Assembly (NCBI GenBank): GCA_949740445.1 | Contig: CATJIF010000095.1 | Span: 1 to 33,909 of the forward strand | Direction of reading: 5' to 3' | Source of the DNA: an uncultured Peptostreptococcaceae bacterium | Lineage (GTDB): Bacteria; Bacillota; Clostridia; Peptostreptococcales; Anaerovoracaceae | DNA length: 33,909 nucleotides | Part shown: piece after piece, positions 1 through 7,673 of the stretch | Position numbering within the stretch: position 1 is the first letter of the stretch | Layout of the letters: each line of letters opens with the position of its first letter | Made by a program: the position numbers and the translations under genes | The notes under the pieces: model-generated | What the model saw: only the letters and a program-made list of their open reading frames with translations | The model's database searches: none | What the model was told of the DNA's origin: nothing

Positions 1-171
1 AATGTGGCGCGAAGTCACCGTGCTGATTACCAGGCAGGGCGAAGCGATGTTCATCATAATGGTCGACAGCAGACGCGAACCGCTCCTGTCGATCCAATGC
101 AGCTTGTAGGCGGCATATCCCATTAAAATAATTAAAAAAACAGAGACGACTCTCAGCGTAACACTCAACAT
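1..171 (-). CDS. AEC-family (auxin efflux carrier-type) transporter, N-terminal fragment
   Basis: Only the first 57 codons lie in the window; the gene runs off the left edge. The ATG is at 171-169. The peptide opens with a hydrophobic segment (VVSVFLIILMGYAAYKL, about residues 8-24), then a short polar stretch (HWIDRSGSRLLST), then a second hydrophobic segment with NIASPCLVIS. A first helix ending in MGY, then a loop and a helix with N-x-x-x-PCL, is what AEC/YfdV-type permeases show at their N-terminus. Those proteins are usually about 300-residue, ten-helix carriers of organic acids or related anions. The gene starts 33 bases after the dusB stop on the same strand and is probably the last gene of the coaX-dusB unit. 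Substrate is unknown; the family call rests on a short fragment. Confidence 0.6.
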   Translation of the reverse strand, partial: MLSVTLRVVSVFLIILMGYAAYKLHWIDRSGSRLLSTIMMNIASPCLVISTVTSRHI

Positions 172-204
172 AACTCTCTACCTTTTCCCTGCAAACTCTT
201 TCTG

Positions 205-1155
205 CTACAGCGATGCGATCACGCTCTGCAATCTCTTTGCCTCAGTAATGGTATTTACCTGGCCGCGCAGCTTTCCGCTGCCGGGCAGCCCTTTCGTATA
301 CCATCCCACGTGCTTGCGCATCTCGCGCACGGCCACATACTCTCCCTTGTCTGCCAGCAGCCGCTGAAAATGCGTCGCTGCTGTCCGCCGCTTTTCTTCG
401 CGTCCAACCGCCTCCGGCGTCTCTCCCCGCCACAGCGCAAGGGCCTCGCGGAAGATCCAGGGGTTTCCCAGCGCACCCCGGGCGATCATAACAAAGTCGC
501 ATCCGGTCTCTTCCATCATGCGCAAGGCATCGGCGCCGCAAAACACATCGCCGTTGCCGATGACCGGAATGGAAACCGCCTCCTTTACCGCGCGGATGGC
601 CTGCCAGTCCGCTTTCCCTGTGTAAAACTGCTCTCGCGTCCGGCCGTGCACCGCCACGGCGCAAGCGCCGGCTTCTTCCATGGCCTGTGCAAACTCCACC
701 GCTACGACCGACTGGGCATCCCATCCCAGGCGCATCTTTACGCTCACCGGCTTGCTCGAGCTTTTTACCGCGGCTGCGACCAGCTTCTGCGCCAGCCGCG
801 GCTGCTTTAAAAGAGCTGAGCCCTCGCCGTTTTTTACTACCTTCGGCACAGGGCATCCCATGTTGATATCAATCATGCAGTTTTTGCGCCCCGCCAGTTT
901 TTCTGCGGCAAAGGCGATCATCTCCGGCTCTGCGCCGAACACCTGATACGCTACTGGCAATTCTTCGTCGCGCAGCGCAAGCAGGCGCTCCGTGTTTTTA
1001 TCGTTGTAATACATGCCCTTGGCGCTCACCATTTCCGAATACGTCAGCGCCGCCCCCTGCTCTCTGCAGATGCTGCGGAAGGCGCTGTCCGTTACGCCGG
1101 CCAGAGGCGCCAGGAAAAAGGGATTGTCCGGCACGATGCTTCCGAGGAAGCGCAT
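205..1155 (-). CDS. dusB: tRNA-dihydrouridine synthase (DusB/Dus1 family)
   Basis: Flavoenzyme that reduces specific uridines of tRNA to dihydrouridine with NAD(P)H in the cytoplasm. The FMN-binding TIM barrel is recognisable from LAPLAGVTDSAFR near the start, DINMGCPVPKV with the catalytic Cys of the NxGCP motif, KMRLGW, AVHGRTREQFYTG, IPVIGNGDV and MIARGALGNPW. I placed the start at the ATG at 1155, because family members begin about a dozen residues before the NPFFLAPLAG motif; this gives 316 residues. An in-frame GTG at 1209 would add 18 residues (Gly/Ala/Lys-rich, not family-like) and overlap the end of coaX by 10 bases. That GTG has a modest upstream GTGAGG, so it cannot be excluded. 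The gene is downstream of coaX and probably co-transcribed with it. Confidence 0.95.
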   Translation of the reverse strand: MRFLGSIVPDNPFFLAPLAGVTDSAFRSICREQGAALTYSEMVSAKGMYYNDKNTERLLALRDEELPVAYQVFGAEPEMIAFAAEKLAGRKNCMIDINMGCPVPKVVKNGEGSALLKQPRLAQKLVAAAVKSSSKPVSVKMRLGWDAQSVVAVEFAQAMEEAGACAVAVHGRTREQFYTGKADWQAIRAVKEAVSIPVIGNGDVFCGADALRMMEETGCDFVMIARGALGNPWIFREALALWRGETPEAVGREEKRRTAATHFQRLLADKGEYVAVREMRKHVGWYTKGLPGSGKLRGQVNTITEAKRLQSVIASL

Positions 1156-1199
1156 CGGCTTCTTTCCGCCCGCTGCACCGCCTGCGCGTGCGCCCTCCT

Positions 1200-2024
1200 T
1201 TACTCGCACTCCTGCCTCACTTTCGCCCTGCCCGCATTGGTGCTGCGGTTCTTTTCGTATATAATCTGCAGGCCCTCCAGCGTCAGCATTTTATCCACGT
1301 GGTCGATGCAGTCGATGCCGCTGTCGATCATCGTAGCAAGCCCTCCGGTTGCGATCACCTTCGGCTCTTTTTCAAGATGGTAGGTCTCCTTCAGCTCCCG
1401 GCGCATTTTGGCGACGATGTGCTCCACCAGCCCCATGTAGCCGTACACCACGCCGGACTGCATGCTTTCGTTCGTATTTTTGCAGATGGTCATGCCTGGT
1501 GCTTCCAGCTCAATGCGCGGCAGCTTCGCCGTCTTTTCAAACAGCGCATCGGAAGAAATTTTAATGCCCGGCGCAATGCTTCCGCCCAGGTATTCCGCCT
1601 TGTCCGATACGGCGCAGAAGGTAGTCGCTGTGCCGAAGTCGATGATGATGAGAGGCCCGCCGTATTTAGTCAGCGCTGCCACCGCATTGACAATGCGGTC
1701 GGCCCCTACCTGCTTGGGGTTATCGTATTTGATAATCAGCCCCGTTTTAATTCCCGGGCCGATTACGATTGCACGGCGGTGAAAATACTTGGAAGATAAG
1801 TGCTGCAGCGTATACAGCACCGAAGGTACGACCGTGGAAATGATAACATCTTTTATATCGGCGGTATTGAGCCCTTCATAGCGAAACAGCTGATTGATTA
1901 CCATGCCGTATTCGTCGGCGCTCTTTCCCGTATCCGTCTCCATGCGCCAGTTTTGAATCAGACGGCCCTCTTTAAATACACCCAGTACGATGTTTGTGTT
2001 TCCTACGTCAAATGCCAGTAACAT
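1200..2024 (-). CDS. coaX: Type III pantothenate kinase
   Basis: First step of coenzyme A synthesis: ATP-dependent phosphorylation of pantothenate, with the CoaX fold of the ASKHA superfamily and no feedback inhibition by CoA. The 274-residue length is usual for the family. Visible motifs are the N-terminal phosphate-binding DVGNTN (residues 6-11), [21 protein letters not shown], the acidic/phosphate motif [11 protein letters not shown], and GGSIAPGI. The ATG at 2024 has GGAG 11 bases upstream, slightly far. It sits 57 bases after the regulator gene and just before dusB on the same strand. The ftsH-coaX-dusB order is a recurring Firmicutes arrangement, which supports the assignment. Confidence 0.96.
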   Translation of the reverse strand: MLLAFDVGNTNIVLGVFKEGRLIQNWRMETDTGKSADEYGMVINQLFRYEGLNTADIKDVIISTVVPSVLYTLQHLSSKYFHRRAIVIGPGIKTGLIIKYDNPKQVGADRIVNAVAALTKYGGPLIIIDFGTATTFCAVSDKAEYLGGSIAPGIKISSDALFEKTAKLPRIELEAPGMTICKNTNESMQSGVVYGYMGLVEHIVAKMRRELKETYHLEKEPKVIATGGLATMIDSGIDCIDHVDKMLTLEGLQIIYEKNRSTNAGRAKVRQECE

Positions 2025-2081
2025 AAGTTTCTCTGCTCCAATCCTTGTCCAGTTTACTGCAATGAGAAAGGCCTCCTATGG

Positions 2082-3263
2082 TTAGAAGGTCTTTACCATT
2101 TTTTCGATACGGGCAATGGCCAGCGCCATCATCAATCCCGGCACGATTGTGTTTCCTGTGATATCCACACCCAAAATCTCCCGGATGCGCTTTAAGCGAT
2201 ACTGCACGGTGTTGGAGTGAATCTCCATCAACCGCGATGTTTTTGCCGTAGACAGCCCGGCATCCAGCACAAAGGTCTCCAGCGTTTCCATCAGCTGCCG
2301 CGCTTTGCTCTCGCCTGCGCTTTTAAACGGCTTGAGCAGGTCCAGGTAGTTCTTCTTTACCGCACCGCCGTTTAAGCAGATATTCACACAGTTGGAAGCC
2401 AGTGCCAGTTCGTATTTGGAAAATGTTTTTTTATAGGGGAAAATCAGCTGGATAAACGGTTCGGTTTCGTTAATGATCTGAAAGGCGTTGCAGGCATCTT
2501 CGATGCCATCCAGCTCGCTGACGTGGAAGGTCATCTTCGCTCCGGCGCCCTGCAGCTGTTCGGCCATCGCCTTCCACTGCCCTTCGCCGTAACCGCGTTC
2601 CGCCCTGCTTTCCTCGCTTTTTCCGAAGATGACGCCACAGATTTCATCGCCTTCTGCAATGTTGATATCCCGCACGTCATAGTCGCTCATAAAATCCGAA
2701 ACCGCCTTCATCCCTTCCTCTCCGGACATGCCGGAAACGATGTAAACGCCGGAAATTTTCTCTTCAGCAAAATCTGATTCGCTTTTCAGGCTGTAGGCCA
2801 GGCTGCGGTTTCCGCGGCGCAGCGCCTTGATAAACTCCGCCGTAATGTCCCGCTCCGGCCGGTAGTTCCACATGCCCATGGCCAGTTCTATGATTTCCGC
2901 GAGCTTTGCGATTTCCTCCTGCGAATACGAATCGTCGTTATCTACCAGCATCAGATAGTGTTTGATACCGCTGATATTGATCGCTCCCCAGTATGTCAAT
3001 GTACCGTTGACGTCGATCCTCGTGCTCTTCTGGCTCTTCTCCACACCGGCAGCCAGCCGGTAGCGCACCGCATCTTCGATGCTGGCGTTGTGCTTTGTTT
3101 CTACAGAAAAAACGGTATTGAAATCCGTAGAAAACAGCACCATCTGAAAATTGTTGTTAATCGCAGCCTCTCTTGCAGCCGCCTGGAAATTACTGTATTT
3201 TTCAAAATTCAGCAGGTGATAAATGCTGTTATTAATCAAGCTGTTGGAAAAAGTCTCTGCCAT
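2082..3263 (-). CDS. PucR/CdaR-type helix-turn-helix transcriptional regulator
   Basis: A 393-residue cytoplasmic protein ending in the HTH_30 domain typical of PucR/CdaR regulators (about residues 325-390). The block LETFVLDAGLSTAKTSRLM is followed by HSNTVQYRLKRIREILG, which is the recognition region. The N-terminal 300 residues are an uncharacterised sensory part with no membrane segments. The ATG at 3263 has GGAGG 8 bases upstream, a clear start. Regulators of this kind respond to metabolites such as purine breakdown products or sugar acids, but nothing here identifies the ligand. It lies between ftsH and coaX on the same strand, an unusual place for such a regulator, and may have been inserted into the conserved gene order. 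I see no operator repeats next to it. Confidence 0.85.
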   Translation of the reverse strand: MAETFSNSLINNSIYHLLNFEKYSNFQAAAREAAINNNFQMVLFSTDFNTVFSVETKHNASIEDAVRYRLAAGVEKSQKSTRIDVNGTLTYWGAINISGIKHYLMLVDNDDSYSQEEIAKLAEIIELAMGMWNYRPERDITAEFIKALRRGNRSLAYSLKSESDFAEEKISGVYIVSGMSGEEGMKAVSDFMSDYDVRDINIAEGDEICGVIFGKSEESRAERGYGEGQWKAMAEQLQGAGAKMTFHVSELDGIEDACNAFQIINETEPFIQLIFPYKKTFSKYELALASNCVNICLNGGAVKKNYLDLLKPFKSAGESKARQLMETLETFVLDAGLSTAKTSRLMEIHSNTVQYRLKRIREILGVDITGNTIVPGLMMALAIARIEKMVKTF

Positions 3264-3404
3264 GTATCATTCCTCCACACATACCCCTTGCATACTGTTT
3301 CATCGGCCTTGCCTCAAACCGCTTTTCCCGCTGCACAGAAGACGCGCTGCAGGACATGTTCGTCTGTTAATCCCGCACCGCGCTGCTTTCCTTCTGCACT
3401 ATAT

Positions 3405-5507
3405 CTATTGCCCGTCGTCTTCCGATGTGCGTTCCGAATTTTCTTGCGTTTTCGTGCTATCTTTCACATCGAGCTCTGACTTCAGCGAACGCAGGCGGCG
3501 GCGTCCCTCTGGTGCGATGCCGCCTGTTCCCCCAGAAGAGGTCGCTCCCGTGGTGTCTGCGTTCTTTTCTGCCTCCCCGTCCTGTTCGTCTCTGTCCTTT
3601 TCTGCCATCTTCTTGTTTTTATCAGCGAGCTCCCGCAGTTCGCGCACCACGTCCTCTTTTGTTTTGCTTCCGTCGAACAGCCCGGCAAACTGCGGCCCAT
3701 CCAGCGTCTCTACCTCCAGCAGCGTTTCGGCAACCAGCGTCAGCTTATCCATATTGTCGTTTAAAAGCTGCTCTGCCTTGGCAAACGCCATATCCAGAAT
3801 GCGGCGGATCTCCACGTCGATTTTAGAAGCCAGCTCCTCGGAATAATTCTGGCGCATACCGTAATCGCGCCCCAGAAATACTTCGTCTCCGTTGCTGTAA
3901 TTCACCGGCCCGATTTTATCGCTCATGCCATAGCGCACTACCATATCCCTGGCGATTGCTGTCGCCCGCTCCAGGTCGTTAGAGGCTCCGGTGCTGATGT
4001 CGCCCAACACCAGCTTTTCTGCTACGCGGCCGCCCAGCAGATGGATCAGCTGTTCCTCCATGTCCGTTTTTGTGGAATAGTATTTATCTTCCTTCGGCAG
4101 GATCATGGTAAACCCGCCGGCCCGTCCGCGGGGCATAATCGTTACCTGGTGCACCGGATCGGTGTGCGGAAGACAGGCCGCAACCACCGCATGTCCAGCT
4201 TCGTGAAAGGCCGTCAGCCGGCGCTCCGGTTCGCTGATGACGCGGCTTTTCTTCTGCGGCCCGGCAATAACGCGCGTGATGGCTTCTTCGATTTCAGCCA
4301 TATGGATGGTCTTTCCGTTTCTTCGGGCAGTCAAAAGCGCCGCTTCATTCATCAGGTTTTCGATGTCTGCCGGCGTAAAGCCGGGCGTCCGCCGCGCTAA
4401 AATCTCGGGATTTACTTCTTCATCCAGGGGTTTATTTTTAGAGTGTATACCAAAAATCGCTTCGCGGCCCTTTACATCCGGCACGCCGATCACCACCTGG
4501 CGGTCGAAGCGGCCCGGCCGCATAATCGCGGGGTCCAATACGTCGGGGCGGTTGGTCGCTGCTAAAATGATGATACCCTCATTTACGCCAAAGCCGTCCA
4601 TCTCCACCAGAAGCTGGTTTAATGTCTGCTCCCGTTCGTCGTTGCCGCCGCCGATCCCCGCTCCCCTTCTGCGACCCACGGCGTCGATTTCGTCGATAAA
4701 TACCAGGCACGGCGCATTGCGCTTGGCTTGGTCGAACAGATCGCGCACACGCGAAGCACCTACGCCCACGAACATCTCCACAAAATCCGAACCGGAAATG
4801 GAGAAAAACGGAACGCCCGCTTCCCCGGCAGCTGCTTTGGAGAGATAGGTTTTTCCTGTTCCTGGAGGGCCTACCATCAAAACGCCTTTGGGGATGCGCG
4901 CTCCTAATTTTACATATTTCTTAGGATTTTTTAGAAAATCTACAATTTCCGACAGCTCTTCTTTTTCTTCGTCTAATCCAGCGACATCCGCAAAGGTAAC
5001 CCGGCGCATATCCTCTTCCTTTACCATGCGCGCCCGACTGCGCCCGAAATTCATTACGCCCTTGCCGCCGCCGCTCTGGTTCATAAACGAGAACCAGAAA
5101 AAGATAAAGAAGCCCAAGAGAATCAGCGTAGGAAGCAGGTTTAAAAGCCATCCCCACGAGCTGGGTTTGATGCTCTCCATCTGCAGCGTGCCCTCTCGCA
5201 TCTGCGGAAACGCATAATTCTCGCTGAGCAGCATCAGCTCCATGTTGCTGGGCGCATAGGCGCTGATCTGGCTGCCATCTTTTAAGGTGGCGATGACATT
5301 GTAAGAGCCGTAGTTGATCTGCAGCTTCGTTACGGACTTGCTTTCCATTTCCTGAACGAACTCGGAAAAATCCACCTGCTCGATTGTCGTGGTGTTCACA
5401 TCCTTGTAGAAGTAGGCCATCGCCGCTACCATAACGATAATCAGAATGTAAATCGTTATGCTGCGGGCCGCTCTTCCTTTGTTGTTTCTATTATTGTTGT
5501 CGTTCAA
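3405..5507 (-). CDS. ftsH: ATP-dependent zinc metalloprotease FtsH
   Basis: Membrane-anchored AAA+ protease that degrades unfolded membrane proteins and short-lived regulators. Two membrane segments (about residues 17-34 and 119-142) flank an extracytoplasmic domain. The AAA module follows: Walker A GPPGTGKT (213-220), pore motif FVGVG (246-250), Walker B VFIDEID (269-275) and second-region-of-homology residues around PGRFDRQ (331-337). The zinc site is HEAGH (435-439). The C-terminal 70 residues are charged, low-complexity and Gly/Thr/Asp-rich. At 700 residues it is slightly longer than usual. The start is a TTG at 5507-5505, decided by AGGAGG 8 bases upstream; no ATG fits. The gene lies downstream of tilS, but with its own promoter inside the tilS end and a leader of about 240 bases. 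Confidence 0.98.
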   Translation of the reverse strand: MNDNNNRNNKGRAARSITIYILIIVMVAAMAYFYKDVNTTTIEQVDFSEFVQEMESKSVTKLQINYGSYNVIATLKDGSQISAYAPSNMELMLLSENYAFPQMREGTLQMESIKPSSWGWLLNLLPTLILLGFFIFFWFSFMNQSGGGKGVMNFGRSRARMVKEEDMRRVTFADVAGLDEEKEELSEIVDFLKNPKKYVKLGARIPKGVLMVGPPGTGKTYLSKAAAGEAGVPFFSISGSDFVEMFVGVGASRVRDLFDQAKRNAPCLVFIDEIDAVGRRRGAGIGGGNDEREQTLNQLLVEMDGFGVNEGIIILAATNRPDVLDPAIMRPGRFDRQVVIGVPDVKGREAIFGIHSKNKPLDEEVNPEILARRTPGFTPADIENLMNEAALLTARRNGKTIHMAEIEEAITRVIAGPQKKSRVISEPERRLTAFHEAGHAVVAACLPHTDPVHQVTIMPRGRAGGFTMILPKEDKYYSTKTDMEEQLIHLLGGRVAEKLVLGDISTGASNDLERATAIARDMVVRYGMSDKIGPVNYSNGDEVFLGRDYGMRQNYSEELASKIDVEIRRILDMAFAKAEQLLNDNMDKLTLVAETLLEVETLDGPQFAGLFDGSKTKEDVVRELRELADKNKKMAEKDRDEQDGEAEKNADTTGATSSGGTGGIAPEGRRRLRSLKSELDVKDSTKTQENSERTSEDDGQ

Positions 5508-5751
5508 TGAATGTTCCTCCTAAAATTTCCCTGTTCCAATAACCCTCAGCCCTCTGGCGACCTGTCCGCAGCATCCCGCGCCTGTTTTACTTCTATCCTC
5601 CTGTTCCTTTTGCCTCGCAGAAGCCTTTCTCAATGCGCAAAAGCCTTCTGATTTCGCTGAAATTTTCTGTCAATTCAGGCAAAAGAACAGGGATTTACAG
5701 CGCTTTGCTTCGTCGCCTAAAACCCTGGCCTTCAGTTCATACGTGCCAAGT
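5508..5751 (-). other. Long untranslated leader of ftsH
   Basis: About 240 bases separate the inferred transcription start (near 5745) from the ftsH TTG codon. I find no convincing gene here on either strand, no clear terminator hairpin and no riboswitch core that I recognise. In related Firmicutes this gap between tilS and ftsH is normally occupied by hprT (hypoxanthine phosphoribosyltransferase), which is absent here. The final AGGAGG at the 3' end is the ftsH ribosome binding site. Confidence 0.4.
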
Positions 5752-5780
5752 ATTATATCACACTCATTCGTGAAATTCAA
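5752..5780 (-). promoter_or_regulatory. Sigma-A-type promoter for ftsH
   Basis: Read on the minus strand: TTGAAT (5780-5775), exactly 17 bases, then a perfect TATAAT (5757-5752). The -35 box overlaps the last codons of tilS (stop at 5766-5764), so ftsH can be transcribed independently of tilS. No transcription data are available; the call rests on the match and spacing. Confidence 0.6.
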
Positions 5781-7356
5781 CGAAAATCAAACGCTCCGAC
5801 CGTTCTTCTGCCTTAAAATTTTCGCTGATCTGCAGGCCCACGGCCCAAATCACTTCACTTCCGATGCACAGCAGCGGTATGCTGTCTCGCTGCTGCCTGG
5901 GAATTTTCCGATCCACAAAGTAATCCTGCATTTTTTTCCGCCCGGAGCTTCCCAGCGGCCGGATAACATCGCCGGCCCTGCGGCAGCGCAGCGTCAATTT
6001 CTGCGTCAGCACCTGTAACATCGCAGGCTCCGCGCAGGCGCCTCCTTCAGCTGCCATCCCAACAGCGCGCATGATTTTATCGCCATCGAGGCACTTCTGA
6101 TAAAACGGCAGCTTGCGAAGCGCTGCAACAGAGCCCATCTGCTGCCAGCTGACGCACGTTAAGAAAACGCGCCCCGCTCCGTTTGTCTGCCAGATCTCTT
6201 GCCCGGCAAAGCCCTCTGCTGTTGCACATTCCGCCGTGCTGCTCTCCCGCGCCCTGGCACCTTCTGCCTGCAGCGCCTGCACCTCTTCTGCCGGTTTGTC
6301 TGGCCAGAGCCACAATATCTGATCGTAGGACACCGCTGCGCGGTATCCCTTCGGCAGGTGGGTCTGCCCCGAAGCAGCCCTGCTTTTCAGCAGGGCGTCA
6401 ATCTGCTGCAAATGCACCGACGAAAGGTTCTGCGAAAGCCCCATCGCCTTCAGCACCGACCTCGAAAGTCCGTGGCGCAGTCCTTCGGGAAGCGCCGCTA
6501 TTTTGCTGCGCTCCGCCGCATAGCCTCCCCCGCTGCTCCCGCTGTTTTGGTTCCTTCCGCTTCCAGAAGTGTCCTCCCAGCGCCGGACCAGCTCCATCCG
6601 GCAACGCTCTATTTCGCGCCCAACGATTTCCTGCTGCTGCTGCGCAATGCGCCCCAGGCGGCACAACGCTTCTGTAATGTGATCGTTAAAATGCTCGCGC
6701 ATATAGGGCAACAGCTCCAGGCGCACGCGATTTCTCGTATACGCCGCCTGCTGGTTGGTGGCATCTTCCCGCGGCGCCAGCGCCCAGCTGCTGCAGTACG
6801 CCTCGATCTGCCGGCGACTTTCCAGCAGCAGCGGACGGATAACGCCATCCTCTCGTTGCAGCTGCATGCCCTGCAGGCCCTCGATTCCCGTTCCCCGCAT
6901 AATGCGCATGAGAATCGTTTCCGCCTGGTCGTCGCTGTTGTGCGCCACCGCAATTTTGACCGCACTTTGTCTGCCGCTGTCGAGAAACTGCTGCTCCAAC
7001 CGCTGCTTCTCGACAAAAAAGCAGCGGTAGCGGGCATCTCTGCCGGCGGTTTCCTCCGAAACCCCGCGTTCGCGGGCTTGCTGCGCCACCTGTTCGCTAT
7101 ACACAATGCACGAAATCCCGTGTTCTGCACAAAACGCTGTTACAAACGCCGCATCCGCATCCGCCGCTTCGCCGCGAAAACCGTGATTGAGATGCACGGC
7201 TCGAAGCTTCAGCTGCATGGGCCCTGCCATGCGCATCAAAACATGCAGCAGACAAAGAGAATCCGGCCCTCCGGAAACCCCGACGACCACGCCATCCCCC
7301 GCGTGCAGCATCCCAGTCTCTTCTATTATATTTTGCACCTGATCGAACAAATCCAT
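5764..7356 (-). CDS. tilS: tRNA(Ile)-lysidine synthase TilS
   Basis: Modifies C34 of the CAU-anticodon tRNA-Ile to lysidine using ATP and lysine, so that AUA codons are read as isoleucine. The PP-loop SGGPDS is at residues 28-33, followed by HLNHGFRG, AVAHNSDDQAETILMR and RGTGIEGL. The C-terminal tRNA-binding domain is present (RRAGDVIRPLGSSGRKKMQDYFVD, then a typical ending). The start is the ATG at 7356, with GAGG 7 bases upstream; a longer in-frame extension upstream would contain terminator sequence. At 530 residues the protein is longer than the usual roughly 460, partly because of a Ser/Gly/Asn-rich insert (around SGSGRNQNSGSSGGG) and an Ala/Glu-rich linker. It is separated from spoIIE, its usual neighbour, by a divergent gene. 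Confidence 0.96.
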   Translation of the reverse strand: MDLFDQVQNIIEETGMLHAGDGVVVGVSGGPDSLCLLHVLMRMAGPMQLKLRAVHLNHGFRGEAADADAAFVTAFCAEHGISCIVYSEQVAQQARERGVSEETAGRDARYRCFFVEKQRLEQQFLDSGRQSAVKIAVAHNSDDQAETILMRIMRGTGIEGLQGMQLQREDGVIRPLLLESRRQIEAYCSSWALAPREDATNQQAAYTRNRVRLELLPYMREHFNDHITEALCRLGRIAQQQQEIVGREIERCRMELVRRWEDTSGSGRNQNSGSSGGGYAAERSKIAALPEGLRHGLSRSVLKAMGLSQNLSSVHLQQIDALLKSRAASGQTHLPKGYRAAVSYDQILWLWPDKPAEEVQALQAEGARARESSTAECATAEGFAGQEIWQTNGAGRVFLTCVSWQQMGSVAALRKLPFYQKCLDGDKIMRAVGMAAEGGACAEPAMLQVLTQKLTLRCRRAGDVIRPLGSSGRKKMQDYFVDRKIPRQQRDSIPLLCIGSEVIWAVGLQISENFKAEERSERLIFVEFHE

Positions 7357-7476
7357 TTTCGTTCCTCGCCGTTTACTGTTCCGTGTATCTGTGCGCTTGC
7401 CAACCAAAGAAGCACAAAGCAAAGCAAAAAAGGGACAAACCACTGTCCCTCTCGCTTTCTTTTACAAATCCATTTT
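7347..7476 (-). repeat. 13-bp direct repeat bracketing the tilS leader hairpin
   Basis: The minus-strand sequence AAAATGGATTTGT occurs exactly twice, at 7359-7347 (where it is the tilS start, ATG GAT TTG T) and at 7476-7464, 117 bases upstream. The upstream copy reads ATG GAT TTG TAA, a three-codon minigene, and lies where the tilS transcript should begin. The segment between the copies holds the intrinsic terminator. This may be chance, a local duplication, or the trace of a small inserted element. Confidence 0.6.
7426..7450 (-). terminator. Intrinsic terminator / candidate attenuator in the tilS leader
   Basis: On the minus strand AGGGACA (7450-7444), a six-base loop GTGGTT, TGTCCCT (7437-7431), then a run of six T residues (7431-7426, overlapping the last stem base). 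The 7-bp stem is perfect. It lies about 20 bases after the inferred start of the tilS transcript and about 70 bases before its start codon. It would therefore stop tilS transcription early unless bypassed. GGGACA-type hairpins are common repeats in clostridial genomes, so a passive repeat is the alternative. Confidence 0.6.
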
Positions 7477-7477
7477 T

Positions 7478-7506
7478 ATTATACGCAAATCCACGGAAAA
7501 TAGCAA
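7478..7506 (-). promoter_or_regulatory. Sigma-A-type promoter for tilS
   Basis: Minus-strand TTGCTA (7506-7501), a 17-base spacer, then a perfect TATAAT (7483-7478). Transcription would begin near 7471, upstream of the terminator-like hairpin and the tilS ribosome binding site. It is the only well-formed promoter I see between the divergent amidohydrolase-like gene and tilS. Confidence 0.6.
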
Positions 7507-7578
7507 CTGCTTTTCTTCTCTCTTTGCCATTCCATTTGATGTGGATGCCCCATCGAGCCGGCAAAACGTATGAAGGTG

Positions 7579-7607
7579 TTGCATTTTAAAAGACAATTCG
7601 CTATCCT
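7579..7607 (+). promoter_or_regulatory. Weak candidate promoter for the amidohydrolase-like gene
   Basis: TTGCAT (7579-7584), a 17-base spacer, then TATCCT (7602-7607), 66 bases before the ATG. The -10 box is a poor match, so this is only the best candidate in the divergent intergenic region. Confidence 0.25.
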
Positions 7608-7673
7608 AAATATAGTTAATGAAGAAAACCCATGCAGTTTACGTGGAGAAAACCCATCGCAAGGAGGATTTTT

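Noticed and set aside
6199-7503. A 434-codon plus-strand open frame opposite tilS
   Set aside because: It lies almost wholly antisense to tilS, whose motifs are unmistakable. It has no ribosome binding site or recognisable domain; long antisense frames are expected in G+C-rich genes.
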